DNA of 64,000 nucleotides from Halanaerobiales bacterium (GCA_029981855.1 JARRCS010000024.1:17519-81518); one strand, 5' to 3'. Positions 52,541-61,981 are shown, numbered from the stretch's first letter. A program made the numbers and translations. Notes: generated by a model not told the origin, from the letters alone.

Positions 52541-52612
52541 CCTGCTTCATTACTACAAACCCATCCCGAAGTAACTTTAATTATTGATAAAGAGGCTGTT
52601 AGCTTAATTTAA
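52541..52612 (+). pseudogene. 3' remnant of a second nagB
   Basis: Twenty-three codons read [20 protein letters not shown] and end with TAA, matching the C-terminus of the intact NagB at 43048 but with different codons. No upstream part remains. It indicates that a second nag operon once lay here. Confidence 0.8.
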
Positions 52613-52668
52613 GAAATTTGTTTTTATTAAGCAGGAATTTTAATAATTATGTCGAATTATATTTATAT

Positions 52669-52680
52669 TGGTCTATACCA
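52669..52680 (+). promoter_or_regulatory. GntR operator site 3
   Basis: TGGTCTATACCA followed by TATAACC, 46 bp before the GntR start; the adjacent TATAAC may be the -10 box. Confidence 0.7.
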
Positions 52681-52725
52681 TATAACCTTATATTATTATA
52701 CTTTTTTGGTTAAGGAGGTGAGATA

Positions 52726-53451
52726 ATGGGGTTAAATGAGGCAAGTCGATTACCCTTATACGTTCAATTAAAAGAATTAATGAAAGAAAAAATTGAAAAA
52801 GGTGAATGGAAGATAAATGATAAAATTCCCTCGGAACGAGATTTAGAGAAAGACTATGATGTCAGCAGAATGACTGTTCGCAAAGCCATCATAGAATTAG
52901 TAAATGAAGGTATTCTTACAAGAAAGCAAGGAAAAGGAACATTTGTAAAAGAACTAAGAATAGAACAAGACTTGGTAAAGTTAAACGGTTTTACCCAGGA
53001 AATGAGGCTGCGTGGACTAAAACCATCTACTCGTGTAATAGATGCAGCAGAGATAAGTCCAGATATCGATGTTCGAAATAAATTGAAATTAAACCTGGGA
53101 GAAAAAGTCTTTGTATTAAAAAGACTCAGGCTAGCAAATGATGAACCAATGGCATATGAAGTATCCTATATTTCAGAGAAGTTATGCCCGGACTTACTTA
53201 ACCACAACCTGAATCAATCCCTATATAAAGTTTTAACCGAAGAATATAATATAGCATTAAAATACGCTATGCAGAGTTTAGAGGCCGGAATTGCCAGTAA
53301 AAAAGAAGCAGATCTTTTAAATATAAATGAGAACGACCCAATACTAATCCTAGAGCGTCTTACAACTGATGGAAATGAAAGACCGATAGAATTTGTAAAA
53401 TCAATTTACCGAGGTGATAAATTTAAGTTTTTGGTCAGGTTAACTGGCTGA
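52726..53451 (+). CDS. GntR/HutC family regulator (second NagR-like paralogue)
   Basis: A 241-residue protein with the same layout as the one at 41026: winged helix (LYVQLKELMKEKIEKGEWKIN and RMTVRKAIIELVNEG) and UTRA domain (LNGFTQEMRLRGLKPSTRV). AAGGAGGTGAG precedes the ATG. Three TGGTATAGACCA-like operators and a nagB remnant lie just upstream. It probably controls itself and perhaps the sugar operon at 53855. Its effector may now differ from the amino-sugar phosphate of its parent. Confidence 0.9.
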   Translation: MGLNEASRLPLYVQLKELMKEKIEKGEWKINDKIPSERDLEKDYDVSRMTVRKAIIELVNEGILTRKQGKGTFVKELRIEQDLVKLNGFTQEMRLRGLKPSTRVIDAAEISPDIDVRNKLKLNLGEKVFVLKRLRLANDEPMAYEVSYISEKLCPDLLNHNLNQSLYKVLTEEYNIALKYAMQSLEAGIASKKEADLLNINENDPILILERLTTDGNERPIEFVKSIYRGDKFKFLVRLTG

Positions 53452-53854
53452 AATAATTATTAGATAATATGAGCCTTTTCGGCTAAATCCAAATTAAGAC
53501 ATTTTGAAGAAAAAAATGGTTGATGAAAGAATTCAAAAACGTGTAACCCAAAGAATGGATCTCTACCTGGTTTGGGATCAAAGAAGCAGCATAGCCAGAT
53601 CTGAAAACTCATAAGTTATTTTTTAAAAAATAACTTACAAGTCCCAGGGTGAAGTGCGCCCTTTTTTAGGCCAATTTTACTGGAAAAATCAATTTTAGTA
53701 TGGAGTTTTCAAAGAAACGAATGAAACAAAATACGACTAGTATACTAAACTAGTCGCAGAAATGCTAAATATTTAACGGGGGGTGATAAAAGTTAATTAA
53801 GTATGTCGTTTTTGGCAAATAATAAAAAATATTAATTTAAGGAGGAATTACTAA
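53452..53854 (+). other. Intergenic region with two strong palindromes
   Basis: About 400 bp without a convincing gene. A 26-bp perfect palindrome lies at 53612-53637 (arms TAAGTTATTTTTT). At 53734-53756 CGACTAGT and ACTAGTCG are inverted around 7 bases and look like a repressor operator for the downstream sugar operon. Bases 53520-53605 may be a decayed coding scrap that I cannot assign. Confidence 0.5.
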
Positions 53855-54769
53855 ATGAAACTATCTTATGAATTATGGCCAAATGATCCTTATGATGGAA
53901 TGGGTGCAACAGGCGTAGCAATGAATAGTTGGGCAAATTTACCTCTTGAAGAACAGATCGATAAAGTCGCTGAATATGGTTATGATGGAGTTGATTTTTT
54001 TCATCACCTATTCCTTAAGATGGATGACAAGGAATTAGACAGGGTAAGAAACACCTTAAAGGACTATGTTAAAGAAAAAGGATTAGAAATACCTTCTATT
54101 GGTGCACATCATCTTGTTATCACTGATAGGCCATGGGAAGTCAAAGGACAGATTGAATTAATTAAACATGCAATTGATTTAGCTGTAGATATAGGAGCAG
54201 GAACAGTTGCTTCTTATATAGCAGGTTATTATAACCCGCCAACCTATAAGCTGATGACAAGAGAAAAAGCTGTAAACATATTAGTTGATTCCGTACGTGA
54301 ATTATGTGACTATGCTGGCGAAAAAGGACTTACATTCAGTATTGAACCACATCAGGAAACCTTAATCGATAAACCTGAAGTTACTATGGAAATTGTAGAA
54401 AAAATTAATAGAGAGAACCTGCGTATTACAATTGACTTTGGGGGTCTTGAACTTGGAGTTAAACCGGTTATGCCGATCGAAGAAGGACTGAAAATATATG
54501 GAGATCTTATTAACTGTGTTCATGCTAAAGATATTACTGGTGTAACCGGTAACTGGAATATGTGCTGGTTTGGTGGCGGTCTTGTTGACTTTAAACGGTA
54601 TGCTGAAGCCTTCCGTAAAATTGGCTATGATGGATTTATTACTGTTGAATGGGAAGGATGGTTTAAAGGTGGTGAACATGGTTTAGGAGATATGGGTAAT
54701 GACGGACTTGGTGACTTTGATTTAGCTGCACCAGAAGCTTATAAATTCCTGAGTAAATATTTTAAGTAA
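53855..54769 (+). CDS. Sugar phosphate isomerase/epimerase (xylose isomerase-like TIM barrel)
   Basis: A 304-residue AP-endonuclease-2/TIM-barrel protein. It has YGYDGVDFFHHLFLK, SIGAHHLVITDR, FSIEPHQETLID, VHAKDITG and FITVEWEGWF, with Glu/Asp/His metal ligands as in tagatose-3-epimerase-like enzymes. AAGGAGG precedes the ATG. First gene of an operon with a CUT1-type transporter and an FGGY kinase, so I infer that it isomerises or epimerises the imported sugar. The sugar is not identified. Confidence 0.85.
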   Translation: MKLSYELWPNDPYDGMGATGVAMNSWANLPLEEQIDKVAEYGYDGVDFFHHLFLKMDDKELDRVRNTLKDYVKEKGLEIPSIGAHHLVITDRPWEVKGQIELIKHAIDLAVDIGAGTVASYIAGYYNPPTYKLMTREKAVNILVDSVRELCDYAGEKGLTFSIEPHQETLIDKPEVTMEIVEKINRENLRITIDFGGLELGVKPVMPIEEGLKIYGDLINCVHAKDITGVTGNWNMCWFGGGLVDFKRYAEAFRKIGYDGFITVEWEGWFKGGEHGLGDMGNDGLGDFDLAAPEAYKFLSKYFK

Positions 54770-54803
54770 AAACATATTATCACTAAAATAAAGGAGGATA
54801 CTT

Positions 54804-56111
54804 ATGAAAAAGCTAGTTAGAATACTTATAGTATTTTCATTAATCATTACCTTAAGTGGGACTGTATTTGCTAGTAAGACTACTATCACTTTCTGGCACC
54901 ATGAACCACCTGAAACAAGAGTTGCTGCCTATCAAAAAGTAATTGATTTGTTTGAGAAAGAAAATCCTGATATTCATGTAGTACAGGAAGTTGTGCCATG
55001 GGGTGACGCCTATGTGAAGACACAAACAGCAGTAGCGGCTAACGCAACACCAGATTTTCAGTTTGCTTTACCTGATTTGAATATGGCTGCTTATAAAATG
55101 AATGCTATTCTTCCTGTAACAGATGTTGTAAATGAACTGGATGAGAAGTATACCTACTTTGAATCTCAGAAAGCTCCATTCCAGATTAAAGGTGAGTATT
55201 GGGCTGTGCCAACATTTTCCTGGGCAATGATGTTAAACTATAGACCTAGTTTGCTAAAAAAGTATGTTGGGACAACCGAACCACCAAAAACATGGGATGA
55301 ACTATTAGAATATGCTAAAAAACTACACAACCCCCCAGAAGTATACGGAATTGGACTCAGTGTCGGCCAAAACCTCTTTACCAATGAAGCATTATATGTT
55401 TTTATGGCTACCGCAGGAGCAACAGTATTTGATGAAAATGGAGAAGTAGCATTTGATAGTCCTGAGACAGTTAAAGCTGTTAAGTATTATCAAGAACTCT
55501 TTAAATATACTCCTCCCGGGGCAGAGACCTGGTCATGGGGTGAACTGGAATTATACTTTAACTCCGGTAAGATTGCTATGGCCCCATATCCTCCCTGTTT
55601 ACAGAGGCGATTTATTGAGGAATTAGATAGTACTGACTATGCTGCAGCTCCGATCCCTAAACCTGCAGACGGTGTAGAAGGTTCAATAACCTATCCATAT
55701 GCAGTTCATGTATTTAAATCCGCCAAGGAAAAAGGCCATTTAGATGAAGTCAAGAAGTTCATTAAGTTCATGTTACGTCCCGATATAAATGCTATTTTAA
55801 CTGCTGAACAGGAACCAGGTGCATTCTATCCGGCAACAGTAGCTGCTAAAAAAAGTGAAGAGTTCTGGAGCCATCCTGTAATTAAAAAATTCGAAGAATC
55901 CATCAACAGACCATATTTTGAAGTGCTCGATAATGCTTCCCTTTATGGATTTGAATATGGATATGCTTCAAATTACGGTATTGGTGACATAATTAATGCA
56001 AATATTATGCCAAAAGTTCTGCAAAAAGTAATATCAGGAAATATGAGTGCCGAAGAAGCGGTAAAATGGGGAGCAGATAAGATGGAAGAATATTCAAAGC
56101 CTATAAAGTAA
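54804..56111 (+). CDS. Sugar ABC transporter substrate-binding protein (family 1, CUT1)
   Basis: A 435-residue binding protein of the MalE-like family. Signal peptide about residues 1-24 (ending near VFASK). Early motif TITFWHHEPPETRV and later TPDFQFALPD, VPTFSWAMMLNYRPSLLKKY and PPKTWDELLEYAKKL are typical. The ATG has AAGGAGG. The permeases follow after a strong hairpin. About half of its residues seem alike to the second binding protein at 60616. Confidence 0.93.
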   Translation: MKKLVRILIVFSLIITLSGTVFASKTTITFWHHEPPETRVAAYQKVIDLFEKENPDIHVVQEVVPWGDAYVKTQTAVAANATPDFQFALPDLNMAAYKMNAILPVTDVVNELDEKYTYFESQKAPFQIKGEYWAVPTFSWAMMLNYRPSLLKKYVGTTEPPKTWDELLEYAKKLHNPPEVYGIGLSVGQNLFTNEALYVFMATAGATVFDENGEVAFDSPETVKAVKYYQELFKYTPPGAETWSWGELELYFNSGKIAMAPYPPCLQRRFIEELDSTDYAAAPIPKPADGVEGSITYPYAVHVFKSAKEKGHLDEVKKFIKFMLRPDINAILTAEQEPGAFYPATVAAKKSEEFWSHPVIKKFEESINRPYFEVLDNASLYGFEYGYASNYGIGDIINANIMPKVLQKVISGNMSAEEAVKWGADKMEEYSKPIK

Positions 56112-56123
56112 TCTTTTAAAACT

Positions 56124-56163
56124 AAATATCCCCTGATTTACTCTACTAGATCAGGGGATATTT
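56124..56163 (+). terminator. Hairpin after the first CUT1 binding protein
   Basis: Arms AAATATCCCCTGAT (56124-56137) and its exact complement (56150-56163) with a 12-base loop. Only TTT (the end of the stem itself) follows, so it likely limits read-through into the permeases. Confidence 0.75.
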
Positions 56164-56212
56164 GGTCAAAATTATCATTATTTTAAAGATTATGAAAGCG
56201 GGAGGGGTTTAA

Positions 56213-57082
56213 TTGAATAAGCAATGGAGAAATTACTTATTGTTACTTCCTGTAGCACTATTTGTAATAATTGTATTTGCCTATCCGATTATTAAAACAT
56301 TTCAATATTCCTTTTATGAAGTTCCTTTTGGTCTTGATAAAGGGGAGTTTATTGGTCTGAGTAATTTTAAGAAGGTATTTAGTGATGGCGAATTTTGGGT
56401 AAGACTAAAAAATACTATCTTCTGGACTCTATATAATTTGATATTACAATTGGTATTGCCTTTATTGGTTGCTTTTATACTTTTAAAAAGAACCTGGTTA
56501 AATAAACTTACTCAATCATTAATTTTACTGCCCTGGATTGTTCCTGCAGTTGCTATTGCGGTTGTTTTTAGATTGTTTTTACTTCCTGGACTTGGGTATG
56601 CTAATACTTTAATATCAACTCTTGGTTTCAATCAGATTGATTTTCTGGGCAACTCCAGTCTAGCAATGATAACTCTAGTATTTATAAATACCTGGAAATT
56701 TGTACCTTTTGGAACACTGGTTGTTCTGGCAGCTCTACAATCAATCCCCCAAGAAAATTATGAAGCTGCCCAGATTGATGGTGCAGGTGCATGGCAAAGG
56801 TTTACTAAAATAACTTTACCATTGATGGCTCAGAAGATATGGTTTTTACCATTCCTGAGCATTGTCTGGAATTTTAATGTATTTGATTTGATCTGGTTAA
56901 CAACTCAGGGGGGGCCTGGCTTAAGTACTGAGACACTCCCAATTGGTATATTTAGGTATGCTTTTAGGACATTCCAATTTGGAAAAGCAGCTGCCACAGC
57001 AACTGTTGCTATTCTAGGATTAGCAATTATCGGTATTCTTTACTTTAAATTTGCTATTCCAGAAAAGGAGGGTGTAAATTGA
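56213..57082 (+). CDS. Sugar ABC transporter permease (MalF/UgpA-like)
   Basis: A 289-residue membrane protein with six hydrophobic helices. The EAA loop is ENYEAAQIDGAGAWQRFTKITLPLM. TTG start with GGGAGGGG upstream. It forms a heterodimer with the next gene product. The stop overlaps the next start by 4 bases (TTGA), a sign of translational coupling. Confidence 0.93.
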   Translation: MNKQWRNYLLLLPVALFVIIVFAYPIIKTFQYSFYEVPFGLDKGEFIGLSNFKKVFSDGEFWVRLKNTIFWTLYNLILQLVLPLLVAFILLKRTWLNKLTQSLILLPWIVPAVAIAVVFRLFLLPGLGYANTLISTLGFNQIDFLGNSSLAMITLVFINTWKFVPFGTLVVLAALQSIPQENYEAAQIDGAGAWQRFTKITLPLMAQKIWFLPFLSIVWNFNVFDLIWLTTQGGPGLSTETLPIGIFRYAFRTFQFGKAAATATVAILGLAIIGILYFKFAIPEKEGVN

Positions 57083-57906
57083 AAAAACGATTCCTAAATA
57101 ACATTGGATCAGTTATTCTAATAATTATAATTTTATTTCCTTTTATATGGATGTTAGCAAGTTCTTTTAAAACTTCAGGAGAGATTATGACCAGTACAAA
57201 GTTCTTTCCGGATAAATTTACAATCAAAAATTATTATAAACTATTTCACCCCAAAACACCTGTCAGGGATTTTCCGCAATTTATAAAAAATAGTTTTAAG
57301 GTGTCACTAATAACTACTATTTTTAGCACAATAATATCTATTCTGGGAGCCTATGGACTTTCTAATTTAGAATTAAAACCTAAAATTACTATCGGAAGGT
57401 CTCTATTATTTATATACCTATTTCCGACTTCAGTAATCTTAATTCCGATTTATAAGATGTTTGCTAATATGGGTATACTGAATACACATCTTTCATTGAT
57501 TATTATGTATATTGCATTAACGGCTCCCTTTACTACCTGGTTATTAGCATCCTTCTTTGATGGTATCCCAAATAGCCTGGAAGAAGCAGCATATGTAGAT
57601 GGTGCTAATTGGATACAGACACTATTTAAAGTGATTATACCCCTGGTAACACCTGGAATTATTACAATTGCTGCCTATACATTTATCTACAGTTGGGGTG
57701 AGTACACTTTTTCATTGGTCTTACTCACATCTAGTAGTTTAAAGACAGCTCCGCTTGGTTTAGCTACTTTTACAACTGAACAATATATTGAATGGGGATT
57801 ACTTTTAAGCGGAAGTATTATTGTTTCTTTCCCGGTGATTTTACTATTCTTACCCTTTGCTAAGAAATTTGCATCCGGTTTAATGTCTGGAGCAGTTAAG
57901 TACTAA
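57079..57906 (+). CDS. Sugar ABC transporter permease (MalG/UgpE-like)
   Basis: A 275-residue membrane protein. The EAA motif is NSLEEAAYVDGANWIQTLFKVIIPLVTPGI. TTG start at 57079 overlaps the previous stop; AAGGAGGG lies about 9 bases upstream. No ATPase gene lies in this cluster, so a shared ATPase (MsmK-like) elsewhere is needed. Confidence 0.93.
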   Translation: MKKRFLNNIGSVILIIIILFPFIWMLASSFKTSGEIMTSTKFFPDKFTIKNYYKLFHPKTPVRDFPQFIKNSFKVSLITTIFSTIISILGAYGLSNLELKPKITIGRSLLFIYLFPTSVILIPIYKMFANMGILNTHLSLIIMYIALTAPFTTWLLASFFDGIPNSLEEAAYVDGANWIQTLFKVIIPLVTPGIITIAAYTFIYSWGEYTFSLVLLTSSSLKTAPLGLATFTTEQYIEWGLLLSGSIIVSFPVILLFLPFAKKFASGLMSGAVKY

Positions 57907-57941
57907 TTTTTGCTTTAATTAATGTATAAGGGGGAAAGCTA

Positions 57942-59474
57942 ATGGAATATGTTCTTGGAATAGATATAGGAACGTCTGGAGCAAAGGTTTTATTAATGTC
58001 TGTTGAAGGGGAAATTATTTCTTCTAAAGTAGAGGATTATGATATTTACTCACCACACCCCGGATGGTCTGAAGAAAATCCGGATACCTGGTGGAAGGCA
58101 ATCAAGAAATGTATTAAAGAAATTAAAAAAAGACACGATAAGGAATTATCAAATGTTAAATCAATTGGTTTATCTGGACAAATGCATGGAGCTGTATTTG
58201 TTGATAAAGAGGGTAAACCATTATACCCATGTATTATTTGGGCAGATAATAGGACTGATAAAGAATGTAAAGAGATCATTGATATTGTTGGAGAAGAACG
58301 AATTAAAGAGATAACATATAATCCTGTAATTCCTGCTTATACTGCACCAAAGGTTTTGTGGTTTAAAAAAAATAAAAAAGAACTATATGAAAAGACTTAT
58401 AAGATTATAATGCCAAAGGATTATATTGGATTTAAATTAACGGGGACTTTTTATACTGACTACTCTGATGCTTCTGGTACCTTACTCTTTGATTTGACTG
58501 AAAAAAGTTGGTCGGAGGAAATATTTGAAAAACTTGGGCTTGATATAACCAAACACCCAGATATCTATCAATCTTCTGCAGTAATAGGAACCCTTACAGA
58601 TAAGGCTGCATATTATCTTGGATTAAAGCCAGGTATTATAGTAGTTGCCGGGGGTGGAGACCTGGTCTGCGGTGCTATAGGAAATGCAAACACAACTGAA
58701 GGTATGGCTTCTGTAACCATTGGTACAGCCGGACAGGTTGTGGCAACAATGGATCAGATATACAGTCAGACTGTGGGTAAACTTTTTAATTTCTGCCATG
58801 GAGTAGAAGATAAATATTTTACCCTGGCATCGGTTTTATCTGCCGGTTTATCTCTCAAATGGTTTAAAAATAATATATCTTTAATTGAAAATCTCTCTAT
58901 AAAAGATACATCTATAGACTCCTTTGATTTGTTGTTGGAAGGAATAGAAAAGATCCCACCTGGTTCAAATGGTATCATCTTTCTACCATATTTAAATGGT
59001 GCTGGTACCCCTTACATGGACCATAAAGCAAAAGGTGCTTTTATAGGATTAACAGCTAATCATAATAAAAAAGAAATAGTCAGGTCCATAATTGAGGGCG
59101 TTACTTTTGGAATTAGGGAGTGTCTGGAAACTATATCTAAGGTAGGAATTGATATAAGGGAGGTTATTATTTCAGCAGGTGGTGCCAAGAATCCAAAGTG
59201 GCGGCAGATTCAGGCTGATATATATAATAAAAAGGTTTCAACATTAAAGGTAACTGATACTTCCCCTTTGGGGGCAGCAATTCTGGCAACTGTTGGTTTA
59301 GGAAAATTTAAGACAATACAAGAAGCAAGTAGATTTTATGTGAAAAGAAATGAAGAACTGATACCAAACCAAAGGAATAAAGATATTTATAACTATCTCT
59401 TTAATATTTATAGAAAAGTTTATAGTAGCTTAAAAGAAATTAATGATGATTTAAATGATTTTATGAACAAATAA
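57942..59474 (+). CDS. xylB: FGGY carbohydrate kinase (xylulokinase-like)
   Basis: A 510-residue kinase. It begins YVLGIDIGTSGAKVLLM (ATP-binding), with ENPDTWWKAIKKC, GLSGQMHGAVFVDKEG, PCIIWADNRTD, and IGTAGQVVAT; SAGGAKNPKWRQIQADIYN is the C-terminal FGGY block. These match xylulokinases best. It phosphorylates the ketose produced by the isomerase at 53855 or the SIS protein. AAGGGGGAAAG precedes the ATG. Other pentulose kinases remain possible. Confidence 0.85.
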   Translation: MEYVLGIDIGTSGAKVLLMSVEGEIISSKVEDYDIYSPHPGWSEENPDTWWKAIKKCIKEIKKRHDKELSNVKSIGLSGQMHGAVFVDKEGKPLYPCIIWADNRTDKECKEIIDIVGEERIKEITYNPVIPAYTAPKVLWFKKNKKELYEKTYKIIMPKDYIGFKLTGTFYTDYSDASGTLLFDLTEKSWSEEIFEKLGLDITKHPDIYQSSAVIGTLTDKAAYYLGLKPGIIVVAGGGDLVCGAIGNANTTEGMASVTIGTAGQVVATMDQIYSQTVGKLFNFCHGVEDKYFTLASVLSAGLSLKWFKNNISLIENLSIKDTSIDSFDLLLEGIEKIPPGSNGIIFLPYLNGAGTPYMDHKAKGAFIGLTANHNKKEIVRSIIEGVTFGIRECLETISKVGIDIREVIISAGGAKNPKWRQIQADIYNKKVSTLKVTDTSPLGAAILATVGLGKFKTIQEASRFYVKRNEELIPNQRNKDIYNYLFNIYRKVYSSLKEINDDLNDFMNK

Positions 59475-59489
59475 AAGGGGGAAATAATA

Positions 59490-60239
59490 ATGAACGGAGC
59501 AGAGAGATATTTTGATAAGATTAAAAATTTAATTGAATGGCTGGAGGAGACACAACTTGACAAAGTTAAAGAAGCCAGTGATATTTTAACAGATGCAATA
59601 GTAGATAAACGAACTATTTGGGCTATCGGATGCACCCATTCTGCTGCTTTAACAGCTGAGGTATATTATAGGGCCGGAGGCCTAATGTTGATAAATGGAA
59701 TATTTCCATCAGGGATGTGGCTTAATGAAGTGCCTGTTACCAAAACATCAAAGATCGAAAATATAAGTGGTTATGCTGAGATAATTTTTGAAGAACATAA
59801 TATTAAACCAAATGATGTTTTATTGATATTCTCAACAGCAGGTCGTAATAACTTTCCGGTTGAAATGGCTTTAGAAGCTAAAAAAAGAGATGTTTTTGTA
59901 ATTGCTATAACATCACTTAAGTATTCTCGCAATGTAGAATCAAGACATAAGTCGGGAAAACGTTTATTTGAAATAGCTGATCTTGTTCTTGATAATGGTG
60001 CTGATAAAGGTGATGCAGTAATAAAGTTTGATAATCTAAAACAAAAGGTCGGTCCTGTATCAACAGTTTCTGGTGCCTTACTCTTAAATGCTATTGTTAC
60101 ACAGACTGTAGGCAACCTCCTGGATAAAGGCATAACACCACCAGTCTATATGAGTGGCAATTTAGATGGGGGAGAAAGTCATAACAAAAAAATGTTAAAA
60201 GAATATAAGGATGTAATTAAGTACATGCCATACTTGTAG
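59490..60239 (+). CDS. SIS-domain sugar isomerase-like protein
   Basis: A 249-residue protein of the SIS_2 (UPF0309-like) group. It has AIGCTHSAALTAEVYYRAGG and VLLIFSTAGRNNFPVEMALEAKKR (sugar-phosphate binding), and ALLLNAIVTQTVGNLLDKG. SIS domains bind phosphosugars; isomerase or regulatory function is not decidable. AAGGGGG precedes the ATG. It is the last gene of this operon half; the next transporter begins after 376 bp. Confidence 0.85.
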   Translation: MNGAERYFDKIKNLIEWLEETQLDKVKEASDILTDAIVDKRTIWAIGCTHSAALTAEVYYRAGGLMLINGIFPSGMWLNEVPVTKTSKIENISGYAEIIFEEHNIKPNDVLLIFSTAGRNNFPVEMALEAKKRDVFVIAITSLKYSRNVESRHKSGKRLFEIADLVLDNGADKGDAVIKFDNLKQKVGPVSTVSGALLLNAIVTQTVGNLLDKGITPPVYMSGNLDGGESHNKKMLKEYKDVIKYMPYL

Positions 60240-60615
60240 AATTATTTAATATCAAATCAATCGATTAATCTCGGCTAAAACCTAAAATTGTAAAACACAA
60301 GAATATTTTGTTATATAAATTTTGTATTTGTCTTTAGTTCCTTAAAATCTCCATACTAGTCACATGGCGACAATGCCATTTGTGACGGCGGCATTTATCA
60401 TTTGGGCCCCAGTAAACCATGGTAAAACCACAAGGAGGTAAGGGTTATCAACCCTTATGAATAAAGGAGTTATTTAGCCGAGAAAATTCCAATCTTTAAA
60501 GGGGGTGGTGAATGGATAGAAATTATAAAGGGGTGGTAAATTAACATTCTGGTTCGACTTGTTGTAAAGGTTAAGGTGGCTAAGATTAGATATTAAAAAT
60601 AAGGGAGGATATATA
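60240..60615 (+). other. Structured leader with two micro-ORFs before the second transporter
   Basis: A hairpin GTCACA-TGGC/GCCA-TGTGAC lies at 60359-60386 in locally GC-richer sequence. AAGGGTT/AACCCTT (60440-60456) sits between GGAGG and an ATG that opens MNKGVI. A second micro-ORF, MDRNYKGVVN (60512-60544), has its own GGGGGTGGTG. No known riboswitch fits. Possible leader-peptide or attenuator control. Confidence 0.4.
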
Positions 60616-61911
60616 ATGAGAAAAATCACATCAATATTGCTAGTGATATGTTTTTTAATGGTAGCTGTAAGTTTTAATGTGTTTAGCAAACAGGTTGAAA
60701 TTAAAATCTGGCATATGGAACAACCTCCACACCGAGTAAAGGTGTTTCAAAATGTAATTGATGAATTTAATAAACAGAATCCTGATATATATGTAAAACA
60801 ACAAGTACTCGATTGGATGAATGCTTACCAAAAAACAATAGCAGCAATTCAGGCTAGACAGGCTCCGGAAATACTATTTACATTACCTGATTTTACAACA
60901 GTTATCAAACAGACAGGTGTAGTTCAGCCAGTTGACGATCTGTTCAATAAACTAGATAAAAAGTATGACTTTATTGATGCAGCTGTTAATCCATATACTT
61001 ACGATGGTCATACCTGGGCAATACCAACATATGGTATGGTTCACATGATGTGGTATAGAAAGGATCTATTTGAAAAAGCCGGCCTTGACCCAGATAATCC
61101 GCCCCAGACCTGGGATGAATTATTAGAGGCAGTTAAAAAACTTGAAGAAAATGGTATTACTGGAATTGGTGTTCCAGCAAGTCACCATATGTATACCGAT
61201 CAGGCTATCTACTCATTTATGATTGCCGGTGGCGCCCATGAAATATTTAATGAAGATGGAGAAATTGTTTTCAATAATCCTAAAACAATAAAAACCTTCA
61301 AATTTTATAACCAGCTAGTTAACCATTCACCTCAAGACTGTACTGGTTGGAGTTGGGCAGAACCTCAACTAGCTTTTAACAACGGAACAATAGCAATTGC
61401 TATTGAAAAGGGACAATTTTTAGGTCCCTTTGAAGAAGAATCTGGCGTAGATGGAAGTAACCTGGGTGGTGCTCCTGTACCATATCCGGAAGATGGTCAA
61501 AGAGGTAGTATTTACTATCCAAATGGGATGATGATCTTAACAAAAGATAAAGAAAAACTTGCAGCAGTAGAAAAATTCCTCAATTATTTATATGAGCCGG
61601 AAATAAACGGGAAATGGCTTGCTATGGAACCCGGACTATTTTTACCGGTTACCAATGCTACACTTAACTCAGAGAGTTTCTGGTCAAATCCTATTGTAGA
61701 TAAATACAAAGACCTGGTTAAATTAATGATTGAACAAAGTAAATATGGTAGATTATTTGGCTTTAATCATCAAACTGTCAACCAGAATATTGGTAAGATT
61801 GCAGGTCAACACATATTAGCTCAGACTGTCCAGAAAATGGTTGTTAAGGGTTTATCACCAGAAGAAGCAATCAAATGGGGCGAAGAGAAGATGAAGGAAG
61901 CAATTAAGTAA
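60616..61911 (+). CDS. Sugar ABC transporter substrate-binding protein (family 1, CUT1), second copy
   Basis: A 431-residue MalE-like protein with a signal peptide of about 24 residues (ending near FSKQV). Motifs are EIKIWHMEQPPHRVKVFQ, PEILFTLPDF, WAIPTYGMVHMMWYRKDLFEKAGL and PPQTWDELLEAVKKL. GGGAGG precedes the ATG. It resembles the protein at 54804 and probably binds a related sugar. A 12-bp hairpin follows its stop. Confidence 0.93.
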   Translation: MRKITSILLVICFLMVAVSFNVFSKQVEIKIWHMEQPPHRVKVFQNVIDEFNKQNPDIYVKQQVLDWMNAYQKTIAAIQARQAPEILFTLPDFTTVIKQTGVVQPVDDLFNKLDKKYDFIDAAVNPYTYDGHTWAIPTYGMVHMMWYRKDLFEKAGLDPDNPPQTWDELLEAVKKLEENGITGIGVPASHHMYTDQAIYSFMIAGGAHEIFNEDGEIVFNNPKTIKTFKFYNQLVNHSPQDCTGWSWAEPQLAFNNGTIAIAIEKGQFLGPFEEESGVDGSNLGGAPVPYPEDGQRGSIYYPNGMMILTKDKEKLAAVEKFLNYLYEPEINGKWLAMEPGLFLPVTNATLNSESFWSNPIVDKYKDLVKLMIEQSKYGRLFGFNHQTVNQNIGKIAGQHILAQTVQKMVVKGLSPEEAIKWGEEKMKEAIK

Positions 61912-61921
61912 TAATTAAAGA

Positions 61922-61948
61922 AGAGAGGAGTTTGATAAACTCCTCTCT
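61922..61948 (+). terminator. Hairpin after the second CUT1 binding protein
   Basis: AGAGAGGAGTTT (61922-61933) pairs with AAACTCCTCTCT (61937-61948), loop GAT. No T-run. The same placement as at 56124 and 17047. Confidence 0.75.
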
Positions 61949-61981
61949 CAAATTTAAATTTGTCAAAGAGAGGTGAAGTAG

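Noticed and set aside
52531..52559. Promoter TTGACA at 52531
   Set aside because: The hexamer lies just before the nagB remnant but has no acceptable -10 box at 16-18 bp.
60355..60440. Cyclic-di-GMP or other known riboswitch
   Set aside because: Fragments look similar to GEMM-type sequence, but the conserved cores are absent.
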